Numbered from the stretch's first letter, positions 35,144-47,640 are shown. The stretch is 64,000 nucleotides of DNA from Phaeotremella fagi (GCA_001599715.1 BCHU01000008.1:62001-126000); one strand, 5' to 3'. Made by a program: numbers and translations. The notes: a model not told the origin generated them from the sequence alone.

Positions 35144-35734
35144 TCATCTCCCCCGTCTAGCGGCACTCAAACAATCCTCCTCCAACCCCAAAACCCTATA
35201 AACCTTGACCCCACCGTTCTCCAGAATCCTAACACCTTGACATTCAACGAAATCTAACGGTTCCTCCACCCCCTGTTGCTTCGTCAGTATTGCATGGAAG
35301 GATCGTGGCTTGGTTGGACTTACTAAATAAACAGCTTTTACACCTGCGTTAACTAGATCTAATGCACAACTTGGTCTACCGCTCGTCCTTATTGAACAAG
35401 GTTCCATCGTAGCGAAACATTCGACATCTTTCAACACTTCTTCGGCGGGAGGTAATTCATCCCCAGTGCTGTCGTTAATCAATTCCTGATAACGAGATCG
35501 GAAATTCGTTAAAGCGTTAGCTTCCGCATGAGTGTTCCCAGGAATTTCCCTTGACCATCCATCAGATAAGATCAATCCTCGAATCTCCGTTTCATCGTCC
35601 AAAGTAAAAGGTTTAAAACGTTTTTCTAGGGTTCCAAAGAATCTGGATGTCGAGGGTAAGAACAATGTCGAGCCCACACAGAAAGCAGTAGGTGAAACAG
35701 GACAATTCAGCGAAAGTTCCAAACAATGTTTCAT
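35144..35734 (-). CDS. DRAP-type (riboflavin pathway) deaminase
   Basis: Single-exon 196-residue protein of the cytidine/deoxycytidylate deaminase fold. The zinc and catalytic motifs are NTHAEANAL (HAE) and TMEPCSIRTSGRPSC (PC...C). The context SDGWSREIPGNTHAE and a C-terminal VYRVLGLEEDCL resemble the deaminase domain of fungal Rib2, which acts on diaminohydroxy-ribosylamino-pyrimidine phosphate in riboflavin synthesis. Unlike yeast Rib2 there is no attached pseudouridine synthase domain. No ATG lies upstream in frame before a stop, so 35734 is the start. It follows the ASH-repeat gene by only 42 bp on the same strand. Another nucleotide-deaminase role is possible. Confidence 0.75.
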   Translation of the reverse strand: MKHCLELSLNCPVSPTAFCVGSTLFLPSTSRFFGTLEKRFKPFTLDDETEIRGLILSDGWSREIPGNTHAEANALTNFRSRYQELINDSTGDELPPAEEVLKDVECFATMEPCSIRTSGRPSCALDLVNAGVKAVYLVSPTKPRSFHAILTKQQGVEEPLDFVECQGVRILENGGVKVYRVLGLEEDCLSAARRGR

Positions 35735-35776
35735 GAGTGATAAATGAAGTGGATCTTTAGTTGCTACAACGTCGTG

Positions 35777-38700
35777 TCAATTTACTTCCCTCCTCGAACC
35801 CAAATCCAACTCACTCTGCGTATCAACCTGACCTTGCATCGTACTCTTCTCAACCTGATCCTGAACTTGCGACATCTGATCAGGCCTCTTGAACTGGGGA
35901 GAAGCGTCAACACCAATAGAAACGGTTTCGTCTGTATTCTTTCGATCATAGATACGTATGACAGATCGTAAAGGTAGAGCGGGGGTGGTGTCGGAATTAG
36001 ATAAAGTGGCACCAGTCGTCTTGACGATTTCAACTAAAATTTTATGTTTCTGACTAGGTTGAAGAGTGATAGTCAAGTTCTTGACCACAACCACTGGTGA
36101 AGGATCACCTCCGTTTCCGGTTTCGTTTACAGACGAAGCATCTTGATTCGAAGGAGTAACCATCCCAGTTCCCGCACCAGTCCCAGTCCCCTCATTCTGA
36201 TCGAATTCACCATCCTCCTCATCCCCCTCAATCTGATTAACCCCCAATTCACTCAATCTATTAACGTATTTATTGATCTTATCAACCTTCCCTTTCCTCT
36301 TGGCGATTTTCAATTTCTGCAACAAACCTTCCAATTCTTCTTCCTCCTTTTGACTCAGTGCCGTTCCAGAATCTTTGGAATCCATTTTAAGACTGATACA
36401 AGCGAACGGTCGTTGGAGTGTGATCGTTTCCAAAGGTGATGAATCGTTTTGTGAAGATAACGGAGGTGAAGAAGACGAATTCGATGAATGCGACGATATC
36501 GTCGAGTTCGTACCCAATTGATCATCTTCAACAACTTCAATCAAAAATGTCCGTTCGAATTTCGAAGTATTCGTAAGAATAAAAGAAAGTGGTTTAACCG
36601 TGAGCAGAGGATCAACCGAACCAAAATCAATCGAAGGTGGTTCAACAGCGAAAGAAGGTAATTTCCTAACAGCTGCTTTGACACTAACGTTCTGATCGTT
36701 ATACCCGTCCAAAACGTTTTGGACTACGATGGTCTCTTGATAGTTCCCAACTAACGATGGGGTGAACGTGAAATTTTCAACTTCTTTACGTCCAAACGCT
36801 GAGATCACCCCATATCTTCCTAAACCAAGTTTGAGTGATCCTGAAGCTATCGAACCTGATAATTTCATTCTAAAGATTCCTATACAATCGGATTTATTCT
36901 ATGAAGGTCATTAGCGAAATGAGAATATATCTGCAAGTAGAAATTTCACTCACATGAATGACAATAGTCTTAGATCTAATTTCACCTTTCTCGCAAGCCC
37001 CAAAATTAATGGAACTCTGTTGAACCTCCAAGACCGATCTGACACAATTACTCCTAATAACCAAATCCCTAACCGGCAAATCAATCTGTTCATCACCTCC
37101 AACTTTACCAGCCTCTCCTTCAACAGAAGATAAAAGAGCCCGATCAAATTCGACGAGTTTAATAAAGATCCTCGAATCAGCACGTTTAGGTCGGGTCGTG
37201 ACGTGTGGTCGAATACTGCCGTTCGGTGTCATGACGACAATCAACGATTTCACGCTTCCAGATTCGATAGACACTTGTCTAGCTTTAACCAGTTTCCCTG
37301 ACGATATCAAAGATTGTAATTCCTTTTTCAGAAGGATCGTTCTTTTCACATAAACCTCCTCCTCCTCCTGACTGGAATGGGTTATCGACGATCGTTTCAA
37401 ATCGTTGTTCTCAATCGCGAGCAACAACTCATCAATCGAGAGTTTAGATACATCCTCAGTGTCGATAGTCTTAGTTGAGATTTCTGATTTCGGTTCGATG
37501 CGCTTCGCAGTCAAAGCAGGCGATTTAAGAGCTTTCGTAAGTGGTAAACCCGAAGTCGACAACGCCGAAATCAAAGCTCCAACAGCCCCAGCAGGTGGTT
37601 TAGAATGAGCACTCTTCGTAGGAGTCGCAGGTTTATCACCGTTCTCATTCGAAGCACCAACAGCCTTTTTCTTCGGTTTAACATCCTTACTACGTAAACC
37701 AGTAGCTTTGGCTGAAGCAGCGAAATCAAGTTTAGGTATTCGAGGATGTTGACCTGAAAGTTTTGATCGATCTTCTAAAGCTATACTATCGAGTAACTGA
37801 GTTTTCTTCGATCGAGGTGATTGACGATGTGAAGATGTCGGTGGTCCAGAAGCCAAATCTAGATATTCTGAAGTATCGAGTAAATTCCGATCTTTGAAAA
37901 CGACTGCGTTGCCGTAGAGCTAAAGAGTCATGTTAGCCTGCAGTAGGTAATGAAAAACAACCTGAATGTACTTACCAAAACTGGTCTTCCCCTCCCACCC
38001 TTTTTCAAAGCAGCAGCAACCGAAGCAGCCACACTCACTTTCCCCTCCTCCCTCACGGAACTCTTATCCCTCTTCTTAACATCCTTCTTAACCTCCTTCT
38101 CCCTAGATTCAATCTCCTGTAAACTCTCCATAAACCTCTCCTTCAACTCTTTAGGAACTATCATCGTCTCCCCTCGATCCATCTCAATATATTTCCCCCC
38201 ACCTCCAATAAGATGTTCATTGATCCTGGTTGATACAGGGACATCATCGATTTTGAGATACAGTTCCAAGTCTTCTGGTTGACTGGCTGATAGTTCTAAT
38301 ATCAATTTTTTGTGGGATAAATTTTCGAGTTGGATGGTTCGGATGGTTGGGGAGTTGATGATCACTGAACCGAAATCTAGGAAATTCGAACCGGATGGTG
38401 TAAGGATACGATAGAGATGAGAATGAAGTGTGACGTTATAAACTAGAACGAAAATTAGCTATAAAGCTTGAAGATCAACTTGAGTTCAACGTACCATCAA
38501 CATTCTTCGACTTGATTTCAATTAGTTGATCTAAACAAATAAGTCAGTAGAGATCCAAACATCAACTCCAACTAACCATTAGATCTATTCAACAGATTCC
38601 TAACAAAAACCTGTTTCTCATACCGTTCATTAATCCTCCTAGGGAAAAATTCAAGTCTCTCCTCAACAACCTCAAAAGGAGGAACAACAATGACGTTCCG

Positions 38701-41359
38701 ATTAGCACTCAAAACCTTTGAGATCGCAGCTATCTCAACTCTAGCACTCAACGCACTCAAATTTTGAATCTCGATCGAAAACGATTTTGACGCTCCAACG
38801 GTGACAGTCCCGAAATCTATTTTGTTGCCTGACAAGATTTTGATTAGGGAGGTACAAGATTCGGCTGTGCAGTTTATTGTTTTTCTGGATTTGTTGGACG
38901 GGGGTGAGGGCGTGGATGTGGTTGTCGTGGTCGTTGTTGAAGGATTGGTTTGGATGCTTGAGGAGGGCGATGTTGAGGGTACAGTCTGTTGTAGAGGTTG
39001 CGAAGATTGAGTTTGAGAATTAGGTAAAACGCTATCCAAAAACACCTTGAAACTAGTCGAACGTAATTGACCAGCGACTTCTGGTGAATTTTCCAAATCC
39101 CGTAAAGGACGATACAACACGAAAATCCGATATTCAGTTCCAGACCTCATCGTAAGTTCTTCAATCTGATTAGGGATTTCTGTATCGCCAAACCCAACAT
39201 CTCCTAGATGTAGGGAACGATCCGAAGAGGAAGTTGAAAGACTTTGTAAATTTTTAGTTGGCGAGGTTGAGAAAACATCGGTATTGTTGACACCGACTAC
39301 ACCAGTGTTGAAGAAAGGTTCTTCGTCTTCTTCATCACTTTCCATTGCTGACACCGAAGCCGACGTTGAATGACCATTACCGATACCAGTGTGGAACAGG
39401 TGATTAGAACTTCTTGAAGTAACCCTCGAAAGTGGTCTGGATGGCGGTAGCGAAGTATCTCTAACATCTGAAAAACCAGATGATCCAGCGATCGACTCGT
39501 TATCTCTAACAGAATCGTTGGACACCCCAATCGAATCATAAATCCCATGACTAGAAGAAGGTCGACCGATACTTGAAGAAGGTGAAACATTTCTAGATTT
39601 CGATTTAGGTTTCGAATAGCCACCCGTAGGATAAGCAGAAACCTCTCTTTCTCTTTCCCTTTCCCTTTCTCTATCCCTTTCTCTTCCACGTTCTTTCTCC
39701 CTCGTCGAAACTCGAGATAAATTAGTCCCTCTGGACCTATTAACCAAACTCCTATCCACAGGAATATCAATATCCTCATCCATATCTTCCCCAGCAACCC
39801 CAGCCAATCTAAAAACAACTTGATAGCCCACACTAGCCGAAAATCCAACATCCAAAGATCGTTCACCAACGTTTTTACAGGTTATCATTTTCTTGCCCCA
39901 TATCCCATCTACGATAGTTCCGAAATCAATAGAATTCCCACTAAGAATCTTTAAATTCTGATCAATCTTGTTACTCGAACTTGAACCAATCGCTTTTATC
40001 GTTACCGTGTTACCCGACAGGTTTTTGTTTTGGATCACGAAATCGAAATCGAAATCGATGATTGACTGTTTGATCCGTAGTTCCAATCGTAAATGTCGTG
40101 ATGAAAGTGCTGGTAGAGGTACAGGAGTAGGTTGTGAATTTGAATCTGAAGTTGAATCGAATCCAGGTCCAAAAACATTTTCAGAATCTAAATCTCGTAA
40201 AGAGAACCAAACCTGATCTTTGAAGCGGGAATTCACAACAGCAGTTGTCCAAACACATTCGATCTCTGATCGATTCACTAATAAAATATCACGATGGTAT
40301 TCACCACCTACGATTGAATCACTACCGAAATCCAAAGTCAACTGACCTGACGATTGCTGATTACTCGAAGCCAAATTCGTGATCGGATCGATAGGTGCGA
40401 GGGTGAAAAGTGATCGACAAACAGTCGCGAAGAATGGTAGAATCAGATTTTGTTGGGAACCATTAAGTGAAGATGCCTGAATTGAGATAGACCCATGAAC
40501 GGAGAACGATCGGTGGACAGGATCCAAACGTCTAGATCCCGTAGCAGGTTTACTACCATTACCTGAGGACAATGAGAATCCAGAAACGGAAGGTCCAGAA
40601 GCGCTAGATCCATGATCAGAGATCGTATCACGTCTCGAGGAGATATCGGAAAATTCAGAAGAATAAGTTCTAGAGGGTACAGGTAAGACTCTTGGTGTGA
40701 CACCACCATCTGAAGGTGTCGGTGATGGATTGGGGGGTAACACAGAGGATTGCTCGTTTGGTTGGAACGAGAAATAAATAGAATTCTGCGATAGAGGTGG
40801 GAGTGCAATAGTGATAGAACTGGTTCCAGACGTATTGGATATAGATGAATTCGTCGAAGCCGCTGAAGAAAGTGGAGCTATATCATATAAGAATTGGATA
40901 TAAACTGTCATGAGAAGAATCAAACATACCATGCTCATCGTCACCTAAGAAGAAAACCAATTGACCATTCAAATCACTAAAAACCTCGACGTGAATATCG
41001 ACATTAACCAAATTCCTCAATCCGAACCATTTAACAGTCTTCTGTGAAGAGATTTCATCAAGATAAGTTGATTGCAGATGTATCCAACCAGATGGGACGT
41101 CAGTGATTTGAACGAGATTGTTGACGATAGGTAAAGACGATGGGGGTAGAGCTAATGTACTTGGGTTACCGGGAATATTGAATGGTTGAGAGGTTTGAGG
41201 GGTTTTGAGCGATTGGGATTGATTTTCGTTATCGTCTTCAGGCTCAGTATCGAGATTAGGATCTGTTTCTGTAGGTGCTAGATAACCCTCTGCGATACCT
41301 ATGATACCTTTTACTGAAGCTCCGACCATGTCCTCGATAGAGTGGATGATGTTAGCCAT
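35777..41359 (-). CDS. giant protein with repeated ASH/MSP-like segments
   Basis: Start MANIIHSIEDMVGASVKGI at 41359, stop at 35777; about 1,700 residues in some six exons, mainly 40880-38572, 38365-37975, 37915-36955 and 36890-35777. A motif typical of ASH/MSP immunoglobulin-like modules, [LI][DN]FG followed by a strand such as KSFSIEIQNLS or KPLSFILTNTS, occurs at least six times: LTLDFGS, SIDFGTIVDG, KIDFGTVTVG, FLDFGSV, SINFGACEKG and SIDFGSVDPL. Between modules are long Ser-rich linkers, a basic RERDREREREREREV run and a charged coiled coil (EEELEGLLQKLKIAKRKGK). Such modules are known from HYDIN, CFAP65 and SPD-2. The cellular role here is unknown. No signal peptide is seen. Confidence 0.8.
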
Positions 41360-42592
41360 GATAGGTTGATGACCGGGGGAAAGAGGGGAGAATAGTGAGA
41401 GAAGGAAGATAGGGGTAAGGGAGTGAAAGAAAGTGAAAATATATCAAATGAAGTGTTGAAAGTCGTTAGACCGAGTATCCTAACTGATTAATAAGGAATC
41501 ATATTTGGTAGATGTAAATTGAGTAGATGGTCGACAAGGGGAAATAGTCAAAGTCGAAGTCGACGTCGACGTTGAAGACTTGAGGATCACCGTCACCGTG
41601 GTGAAGTGGGGAGATGTGATGTATCGAGGTGTTGATAGTATTCTCCTATTTAGATGATAATTTGAGATATTCAATTTGATACCAGAGAATGAAGATGATA
41701 TCCTAGTCACACGAGTAATTTAAATGGGGTCCTTTGGGAATTCGAAACGTGATCAACGGTGGAGTGGAGTAGGTGAAGATGAGAGTGAGATGGGTGGCGA
41801 TAACCAAATCTATTGCGATGATGGTGGTGATGAAGCTTGAAGTGAATGATCTGAAAGGAAGAACAGGAGGTTATTAATAAATCCAAAGAAAGGGGTTTGA
41901 AAAAAGTCTGAACTCAAATAAACGAAAACTCACCAAATACTATCAATCCAAGGTTGAATTTTGAATGATATGACGTTCCTTGGATCCACGTCTCAGATGA
42001 ATATTATATAATTTGGTAGAATATGAACGAATCACAACTCCAATGTCGTGTGCCCTTCCTGACCGGTGTGCTAGGCTGGATGCTGTATCTATCAATCTAA
42101 ATCTGGACGTAAATCTTTCCTTTGTATTTGTGTAACACAAACGGATGATTCGGACCGAATGGTGGGGCGTGAGAAGTAAGAGGAGTGATGACGAGGAAGA
42201 TGTTGATGAGAATGAAAGAAGTGAGATGGGAAATGAAGATGAAAATAGAGTCACGAAATGCGAAAAGTCTAGATGCCTGAATTTGGTTCTATATACGGCT
42301 GGCGGAATTACTTATCTCGTACTGTACCTACATTTCACATCTCACGAAACATTAATCACATCCTTGCATTATGTATAATATCATATCTACGATCATCCAA
42401 CTCAACTCAACTCCAAACTGCATCCACATCCATATCACACGAGCAGAAAGAAAGATGAAAAAATCGGATAAAATTATTCTAAAAGTTGCCTTTCACCCTT
42501 CACCCGTGTTTTCGCCTTCCAGCCTTCCTCGCACAAACCATTCCTCCGCACAATCACATTCACACGCACCCGACTCAATTCACTACTCCATC
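41360..42592. other. intergenic region
   Basis: 1.2 kb between the ASH-repeat gene start and the ERV14 3' end. Short Ser/Thr-rich frames (for example 41480-41710 and 41943-42254, minus) show no family signal and are probably leader or trailer sequence. Confidence 0.45.
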
Positions 42593-43732
42593 TTAATCAC
42601 TCTCTAGAAATTGTTAGCTTGATTGAAATAGAAAAAAAAAGAATAGCAAAATAGGAGACGAACAATTGACTAACCTGAGATCAAAGCGAGAATCATTCTA
42701 TCAAGTAAATAACTTATCAGCGCAATCCTTTTTTCAAAACACTGTTATGGCCCACCTGTATAGATAGTAGAAGAATGAAACGAGGTAGAAACCAAGTTTG
42801 ATGAAAGATTCTTTCTTGTGTCCAGAGAGTGTACGGAAAATTTCTGTTGCGTCGTACATGTGATTCTTTGACATTATCCTGGGGAGCTGTTAGTGAGGTT
42901 TCTTATTGAGAGTGGATAGATCGATGTAAAGTAGACAGAAACATGGGAGAAGCGGTTTGATGAGGTGTTTCTTGAAAGAGGTTTCCAAGTCACAGATGGG
43001 TGTGAGAAAGAACGATATCAAGGGTGATAAGGGTAGATAATGAAATCAAAAGGAGATTTGAACCACAATAACCATCCGCAACCCCATCCAATCTGAATCA
43101 ACGATAACATCCAAAAAGACAGCTCCACAAACCACTGTAACACATTCCATCCAGCCATTCAAAAAGTACCATGCCATTGGCGTATCATCCCCAAACCATC
43201 CCCAGATCATCCCAAGACATCTAAACCAAATGAAACCACACGACTCACTTGTTAACGTTATATCCCACCAGAGGGGCGTTCAACAAGAACGCCAACCATT
43301 GACCAGAAAGGAGGAAACAGAGGGTCAAGAAAGCGTGAGCGATCATTTCGGGGAGGACGAACTGGGTGAGGGTGGGGTGGAGTTAGTTTGTCATTCTGAA
43401 TGATGATGTTGGTGGTGACCTACTTGATTGAGTTTGTTACATAGATCAATTGGGTTGATGTAGTCTGTAATCAATCGTCAGCGTCATTGACCGACCATCA
43501 AATGACTCCAATTAGATGACATACCACACTCGAGATCAGAGAACATGATGATCTACAGATAGACTATGTCAGCTTAACCCATCGATAGACATCAAGGACA
43601 TACAAAGAAGACCATAGTGAAAAGTAAAACAGCGGCCATGAGAACCGAGAAGAGGAAGAGCCATCCTGGGGATGTAAGCTTTGTTTCTGGAGATGGGCCA
43701 TGGACATACCTTCACCACCCATTTTGAAGGAC
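42593..43732 (-). CDS. ERV14: Erv14/cornichon ER cargo receptor
   Basis: COPII-vesicle cargo receptor that exports membrane proteins from the ER. Starts MGGEG at 43732, directly before an intron. The family sequence follows: [94 protein letters not shown] and [20 protein letters not shown], ending ISESD. At least five introns, the last splitting ISE after a single base. The length (~138 residues) and four hydrophobic segments match the family. Confidence 0.93.
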
Positions 43733-43957
43733 TATATGTGTTGTGTAGTTGGTTAGTTGCAGTGAGATAGTTGGTGAAGAATGAATAGATATAGATGTTG
43801 AATCTAAAGTAGAAGATGAAGAAGAAGGTCAAAGATGATGATGAGGTGGCATGGTGTATGGTGTGAGTGCGGAGTTATATTATCGCCGAGCCATCCCTTA
43901 ACCATACAATAGATTAACCATCCATCAACCATCCCCCATCCACCACCATCACCAACA

Positions 43958-45146
43958 ATGTCAAGATCAAAACCCTACCAAGTAAGTCCCCCTCCCCTCC
44001 CTATAACCCAAACTAACAACCCAAAAGAGACCAACAAACGATACCTGGAAACACGATCTGCACGACCAAAAATCCAATCTCTCTTCACGTCTCTCAAATC
44101 CTCGTAACCCCTCCAACCAAGGGTCAAGTGCAGGAGTCTCCCTCCTCTCAAGAATCCAAGGAGGCGATGCAATAGGTCGAGAACTTCTTCCAACAACCAC
44201 GAAAAAATTATACGGATTCGATCAGAATCCACCTTCCAACCCTAACAACCCAAACAGCGGTGTAGAGCTTTTACCTACAGCTTCGACGTCTTCTTCGAGA
44301 AGGGGTAAAGGGGTTGTTAGGGGTATCAATCATGGATTGGTCAAATCTGGTATAGACGCTGCGTTGGGTAGGAACGATCATCGAGTTAGACAGATACTTC
44401 TTCAACCTCAATCCGCTGCTGTTACCCCCGCTCACGGGCATGCTGGGAATGTCAGTATCATGGGAGCTGCCAAGACTAGTTATTGGATTAGGGTGGAAGG
44501 GTTGGCTATTGGGACTACGACTGAGGATGTAGTTGTGAGTAAACATTTCATAAACAAGATTTGGTCTGGAGATATGAAGTGGTTCAACTGGATTGATTTT
44601 CTTACCCAATCCTCCAACAATCATCGATACCAACCCCAAATCATACTAACCAACCCCCTTAGTCCGCCTTCTCCCCCCTTCCAATCGAAAAATCCACTTA
44701 CTCCCCTATCCAACCCACCAAATCCGTCTCGATAGATCTCGAATTCGCAACCAAAGAACCAGCCGAAGAAGCCATCAGTAGATATCACGGAGCCGTAGCT
44801 GACGGTGGGACGTTGAGTGTGACCTTTGTGAAACCTTTAGTTGGGAGGATCGGTACCACCCCCACTGCTGCTGCTGCTGTTCCTACGACGGGTAGGAATG
44901 GGTTAGGTGGATTGGAACTCATAGGGGCACCTGTTTCTGGGTATGTCAATCCACAGTTTATTTCGAGTTGACTAACCTTGATAACACAGAAAATTATACT
45001 CCGATACGATCCTCGCTTCGAATCCAAACGCTGCTGTTACAACACTAGCCGAAGAGGAGAATTATCAGCGAAGAAGACCTGGTGGTGGTGGAGGTGGGAG
45101 TTGGGGACGAGGTGGTTTGGCAGGTAGGATGGGGAGAAGTAGGTAG
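43958..45146 (+). CDS. RRM-like RNA-binding protein with Gly/Arg tail
   Basis: Starts MSRSKPYQ at 43958, with the first intron right after Gln-8 (GTAAGT...AAAAG). The N-terminal half is low complexity and basic. The central SYWIRVEGLAIGTTTEDV, joined across an intron to VSAFSPLPIEKS, then VSIDLEFATKEPAEEAISRY and GGTLSVTFVKPL, has RRM-fold spacing (beta1, alpha1, beta3, alpha2, beta4). The C-terminus is Gly-rich with RGG-like elements (GSWGRGGLAGRMGRSR). Probably a nuclear mRNA-binding protein of about 330 residues; the ortholog is not recognised. Confidence 0.75.
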
Positions 45147-45319
45147 GGTTACACGATGTGAGATTGAATTCAACATGTATGACATTAAAATTCAAATCCA
45201 ACATGGAAAAGCTCGTGAATAAGAAGATTCAGACGATAATAATGAACAAAACACCAATCATGCATAAACAAAACCGTAAAAATCAGATACAGTGAAAACA
45301 AAACCAAAACCCCTACGGC

Positions 45320-46126
45320 CTACTTGAACAAACCCTCCCTCCCACCAGCTTTTCTAATCATCCTCCGAATCTCACCTTCAGTCTTCTGCCAAACGTTCAA
45401 ACTCTTATCTCTAGTCATAGCTTGAACGTCGTCACCATGTTTCTCAATCAACTGTTTGAGCCATTCGAATTCGGATTTCGATGAATGTCTGGTTACTGGT
45501 TTAGATGATTTCGCGAGGGCTTCGAGGGCTAGGTTTGGGTATGTTAGTTAGATTTTCATTTTCGAGATGGTCTTTTGAACCATTTGACACCGTAACCAAA
45601 GCACAACTCACATCGAACATAATCAGTCTTCGCCTCAACCCTAACCTCCTCTTCCATCTCAACATCCTCTTCCTCCTCCCCATCCTCCTCCTCAGCAAGT
45701 ATGATATCAACGACATTCCCCTCCTCATCCCTAACAATCCTACCGAATCCTTTTGGGATCACCCCATTCGAACCAGAGGTCGAGGTCGAGGTCGAAGCTT
45801 CGTTAGGTGGTAGATAAGGTAATCTAACTTTCTTAGAATGTGACGAAGGGAGGTTTGATTTAGGTAAAGGGATTGAGGGGAGTAAACCCAATGCTGCGTA
45901 ACTACAGTCTAATCAGCAAAATGATCCCACTCAACCTAATCGAAACAACCACCCCAACTCACTTCTGGAAAACAGTCTTCTTCCTATCCCAAGCTTCCTG
46001 CAACACCTCAGGTCCTTTCATCGGCGGTGCCCTCCTCAATTTCTGATGCATCTTCTTGATTGACTGTGCAGAGGGTTTCGTTTTCTTGTGCGATTTTGCT
46101 TTGTTCCTTTGACGTGGGTTGGCCAT
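45320..46126 (-). CDS. NOP16: nucleolar protein 16, 60S ribosome biogenesis
   Basis: Starts MANPRQRNKAKSHKKTKPS at 46126, the diagnostic basic N-terminus of Nop16. It continues LRRAPPMKGPEVLQEAWDRK and KTVFQKYAALGLLPSIPLP, an acidic middle (AEEEDGEEEEDVEMEEEV), and the conserved C-terminal EFEWLKQLIEKHGDDVQAM and RDKSLNVWQKTEGEIRRMI. It ends GGREGLFK at TAG 45320. Two introns, near 45905-45965 and 45530-45610. The role in pre-60S maturation is known from yeast. Confidence 0.93.
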
Positions 46127-46334
46127 TTTCGTTCGATTTTATTTAATTTGAGGTCGAAATTGATAGCTAAAAGTTTGAATCAACTTCTGAAATTATAGAA
46201 ATGCCAAAATAAATCAAAACTTAGTGACGGAATCAATTTTTTACGGTATTTTCTGACTTTCAAAAACGCTGATTTCACCGTCGATAACCAAAATTCCACC
46301 ACAGGTTTCGAACACGCTCATCTGACACCCTTGA

Positions 46335-46410
46335 ATTCACCAAAAATCACCCAAAATCGCCCAAATCCATCCAAATACACCCAAATTCACCGAAATCCAC
46401 CCAAACCTCC
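46335..46410 (+). repeat. ~10-bp tandem repeat near tRNA
   Basis: About seven imperfect units of CACCCAAAAT/CACCCAAATC type lie between NOP16 and the tRNA gene. No gene is assigned. Confidence 0.5.
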
Positions 46411-46488
46411 AAAAATGAAGAAAATATCCGTTTTCCACCCAAAAAGCAACATTCCGACGACAAGCGATGGAATTGAATGACGTGTACG

Positions 46489-46584
46489 TTCCGAAACGGG
46501 GAATCGAACCCCGATCCCCAGCGATCAAGCTCAAAACGTTGAATTTTTGAGAAGCTAGTATACTAACCGTTATACTATTTCGGA
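46489..46584 (-). tRNA. tRNA-Glu(CTC) with intron
   Basis: Acceptor stem TCCGAAA pairs with TTTCGGA. The D-arm is GTATAACGGTTAGTATAC. The anticodon stem CTAGC pairs with GCTGG, with loop TT-CTC-A. A 24-nt intron sits one base after the anticodon. The T-arm is CGGGGTTCGATTCCCCG. The discriminator base is A. Removing the intron leaves a normal 72-nt tRNA. No other tRNA is evident in the window. Confidence 0.93.
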
Positions 46585-46799
46585 TTATGTCTTTCAATTG
46601 ATAAGAAGTGATAGATTCTGGAGTAATTGGCGCCTTCCTCTTCGTAGTAGGAGTGTGGAGATGTTTCGATGATGTCTTGATGAGATGTGAGTTGATGTGA
46701 GACCTTTGAAGTTTAGTTGTATAAGTGGATGAACTTACCTTGTGATTATACACGGTTGGTTTGGTTGTAGTATCGTAATTGATGGAGTGATGTCGAAGA

Positions 46800-47110
46800 A
46801 GTATTGATGTCGATGGTTGTTGATGAGGCTGATGGTGTTGACGATGCTGATGGTGTTGATGATGATGATAGTGAAGACGAAAGTGACGATGGTGACGATG
46901 TTGACGATGTTGATGATGTTGATGATGTTGATGATGTTGATGATGTTGATGATGTTGATGTTGATGTTGATGGCGGTGTTGATGGTGTTGATAGTGTTGA
47001 CGATGATGATGTTGACGACGATGATGTTATTGTTAATGTTGATGATGGTTTTGATGATTTTGATAAGAAAGATGTGCGGATGTCGACGACGATGAAGATG
47101 TGACGATATG
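46800..47110 (+). repeat. GAT/GTT trinucleotide-rich satellite, GATGTTGAT core
   Basis: A run of GATGTTGAT-type 9-mers (best at about 46896-46980) with diverged GAT/GTT triplets on both sides. It keeps long frames open on both strands: Asp/Val on plus, Ser/Thr or Ile/Asn on minus. Those frames follow from the repeat and are not good evidence for protein. It could be the last exon of the duplicated exon-like units to its right. Confidence 0.7.
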
Positions 47111-47270
47111 AGGATGTTGACCAAGACGATGGCGATGACGATGACGAAGGTGACAATGGTGACGAACACGATGGAAACGATGGTGAAGTGAGGGATGATG
47201 AATAAGATGATACACTAAGATCAGCAAGAGTCAAGCCGCTGAAGTAACCAGCTTACCTTTTGAATTCGAC

Positions 47271-47640
47271 TGAACCGGATTGCCACTGGTTGATCTTGAA
47301 TTGAAGTAACGAAGACGACGTATGATGAAGTTGAGTCGTTGGTTCGTAGAACGGAACGATTCGTTTCTGTATTCAGAACGTTAGTCAAAGTTGTCAATGA
47401 TTTCACGAAATGAATACTTACTAGATCCAATCTATTCCATGAAGATTTGCCACTGGTTGATGTGCAGGAGGATTTGGCTTGAATTGCAGTGACGAAAACG
47501 AACTATGACGAAGATGAGCAGGTGATTCGTAACGAAGGACAAAACGATTTGCTTCTGGATTCATAACGTCAATTAAAGACAATGAAATGACGAAACGAGT
47601 GCTTACTAGACCCAATCTATTCCACGAAATCCTCATCCAG
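47271..47640 (-). repeat. duplicated exon/intron-like unit
   Basis: Two diverged ~185-bp units, each with the same order on the minus strand: branch site plus acceptor (CTAACGTTCTGAATACAG; TTGACGTTATGAATCCAG), an exon with AAATCGTT...CATCAACCAGTGGCAA, and a donor after TGGAATAGATTGGRTCTA (GTAAGT/GTAAGC). A third copy of the exon end occurs with an ATG at 47638-47640. No single frame stays open through all units, so a non-coding spliced RNA or decayed gene is possible. Confidence 0.5.

Noticed and set aside
46746..47234. Long Ser/Thr-rich, Ile/Asn-rich and Asp/Val-rich open frames in several frames on both strands
   Set aside because: All come from the GAT/GTT satellite, which lacks stops in most frames. 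No frame shows non-repeat coding evidence.
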